This document shows positions 63,605 through 64,000 of a stretch of 64,000 bases of DNA, piece by piece; position 1 is the stretch's first letter, and each line of letters starts with the position of its first letter. Location of the stretch: positions 124,001 to 188,000 of the forward strand of contig NZ_CP020867.1 of the NCBI RefSeq assembly GCF_002104335.1, written 5' to 3'. The notes beneath the pieces were generated by a model, which saw only the letters and a program-made list of their open reading frames with translations, did not search any database and was not told the DNA's origin. The position numbers and the translations under genes are program-made. Source of the stretch: Campylobacter cuniculorum DSM 23162 = LMG 24588. GTDB taxonomy: Bacteria; Campylobacterota; Campylobacteria; Campylobacterales; Campylobacteraceae.

Positions 63605-64000
63605 TTATTTGTTTTTATTGAGTTTTTTATATTGATTTTTGAGTTTAGGCAGCTCTTTGAGAAAAAAGTTCAAATACCCCCCCCCTGTGCCAATTTTTAT
63701 GAGCTTTTATTAAGGCAAGACCGAGTTTATAGGTAAAGCATTCTTTTTCTTTTAAAGCTTCTTTATAATCACTGCATTGCTCTAATTTAGGTAAAGCAAG
63801 AGATGGATTAAATTGAGTCATTATTCTAAAAATTTCTTGTTCTTTTTTATGTTTTTTATTGATATTTAAAAGAGTCAAAGGCAATTTTATATAATCTTTG
63901 AAATGTTTAGAATTTTTAATCATAGCATTTCCAAGTTTATAAGAAAGATGATTATGAATTTGAGCTTTTGCACTTAAAATTTTAGATTTTTCTATAGCCT
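63605..64000 (-). CDS. DUF2972-type repeat protein, 3' end, phase OFF (G9)
   Basis: The frame is open from the window edge, so the gene starts outside; the Met at 63923 is internal. It encodes two of the same repeats as the 644-aa gene ('HNHLSYKLGNAMIKNSK' and 'FTYKLGLALIKAHKNWHRGG'). The G9 tract (63677–63685) then throws the frame to a stop at 63645. With G8 the frame continues YLNFFLKELPKLKNQYKKLN and ends at TAA 63605–63607, matching the 'RGGYLKLYTSIKDARKIYKEF' that follows the repeat in the other gene. So as read the protein lacks its natural 26-residue tail. No large C-terminal domain is present: a short family member or a relic. Confidence 0.6.
63677..63685 (-). repeat. G9 homopolymer (C9 on plus strand), phase-variation tract
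   Basis: Nine G on the coding (minus) strand directly after CACA, in the 'HRGG' codons of the repeat. G8 or G11 would restore the family-like reading frame. Confidence 0.7.

Noticed and set aside
1-64000. CRISPR array, tRNA or rRNA genes
   Set aside because: No regularly spaced repeats and no cloverleaf-like segment with a conserved T-loop were recognised by eye on either strand.

Overview
The window is AT-rich bacterial DNA that I read as a thermotolerant Campylobacter (C. jejuni/upsaliensis/helveticus group, species not resolved). The reasons are the gene content and order, remembered from C. jejuni: hemH–oxidoreductase–aminotransferase | alaS–maf–pbpA; aroE–SPOR–glyA–lysS–fur–cvpA–gatC | lipoprotein–coaX–mqo–pyk; infA–rpmJ–rpsM–rpsK–rpsD–rpoA–rplQ; and a his operon. 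Further support comes from short G tracts inside surface-type genes, very short intergenic gaps, and T-rich promoters with TATAAT-like -10 boxes. No tRNA, rRNA or CRISPR array was seen.

Layout. 1–3996 is the 3' part of a type VI secretion operon (tssC truncated by the window edge, tssE, tssF, tssG). 4161–16282 is a VgrG-linked accessory cluster: vgrG, then mostly unrecognised, often membrane-anchored proteins, a broken paralogue, and a 1063-aa protein with a transthyretin-like segment and a C-terminal HExxH zinc-protease motif, followed by a candidate immunity gene. 16283–17986 is a small defence/relic patch. It holds a possible type I toxin-antitoxin mini-locus (26-aa hydrophobic peptide whose ribosome binding site lies in a hairpin that can be competed by a matching 3' element), a HEPN/Abi protein and gene debris. 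17987–25984 is core (hemH to pbpA). 25985–29540 is a variable pocket with a phase-variable DUF2972-type gene, two further homopolymer tracts and a gene-poor stretch. 29541–41451 is core again.

41628–57228 is the histidine operon on the minus strand in the order hisG-hisD-hisB-[island]-hisH-hisA-hisF-[island]-hisIE. It is interrupted by two groups of restriction-modification genes. The first island has a gamma-type methylase with a small putative nuclease, a HinfI/HpyIV-type methylase broken by one base in a homopolymer, and an HrgA-like protein with a similar break. The second has a type ISP enzyme followed by silent fragments of alternative specificity modules, and an adenine methylase/nuclease pair flanked by a ~60-bp direct repeat of the hisI 5' end. 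57363–63279 is an ABC exporter, a metallo-beta-lactamase-fold protein and the alpha ribosomal-protein operon. The window ends with an IS200/IS605-like end relic and a second DUF2972-type gene that is phase OFF.

How it fits together: house-keeping blocks keep their Campylobacter order internally, but their junctions carry the accessory material (T6SS effectors, toxin-antitoxin, Abi, R-M, phase-variable surface genes). The his operon acts as a docking site for R-M systems while a putative internal promoter before hisH keeps the downstream his genes expressible.
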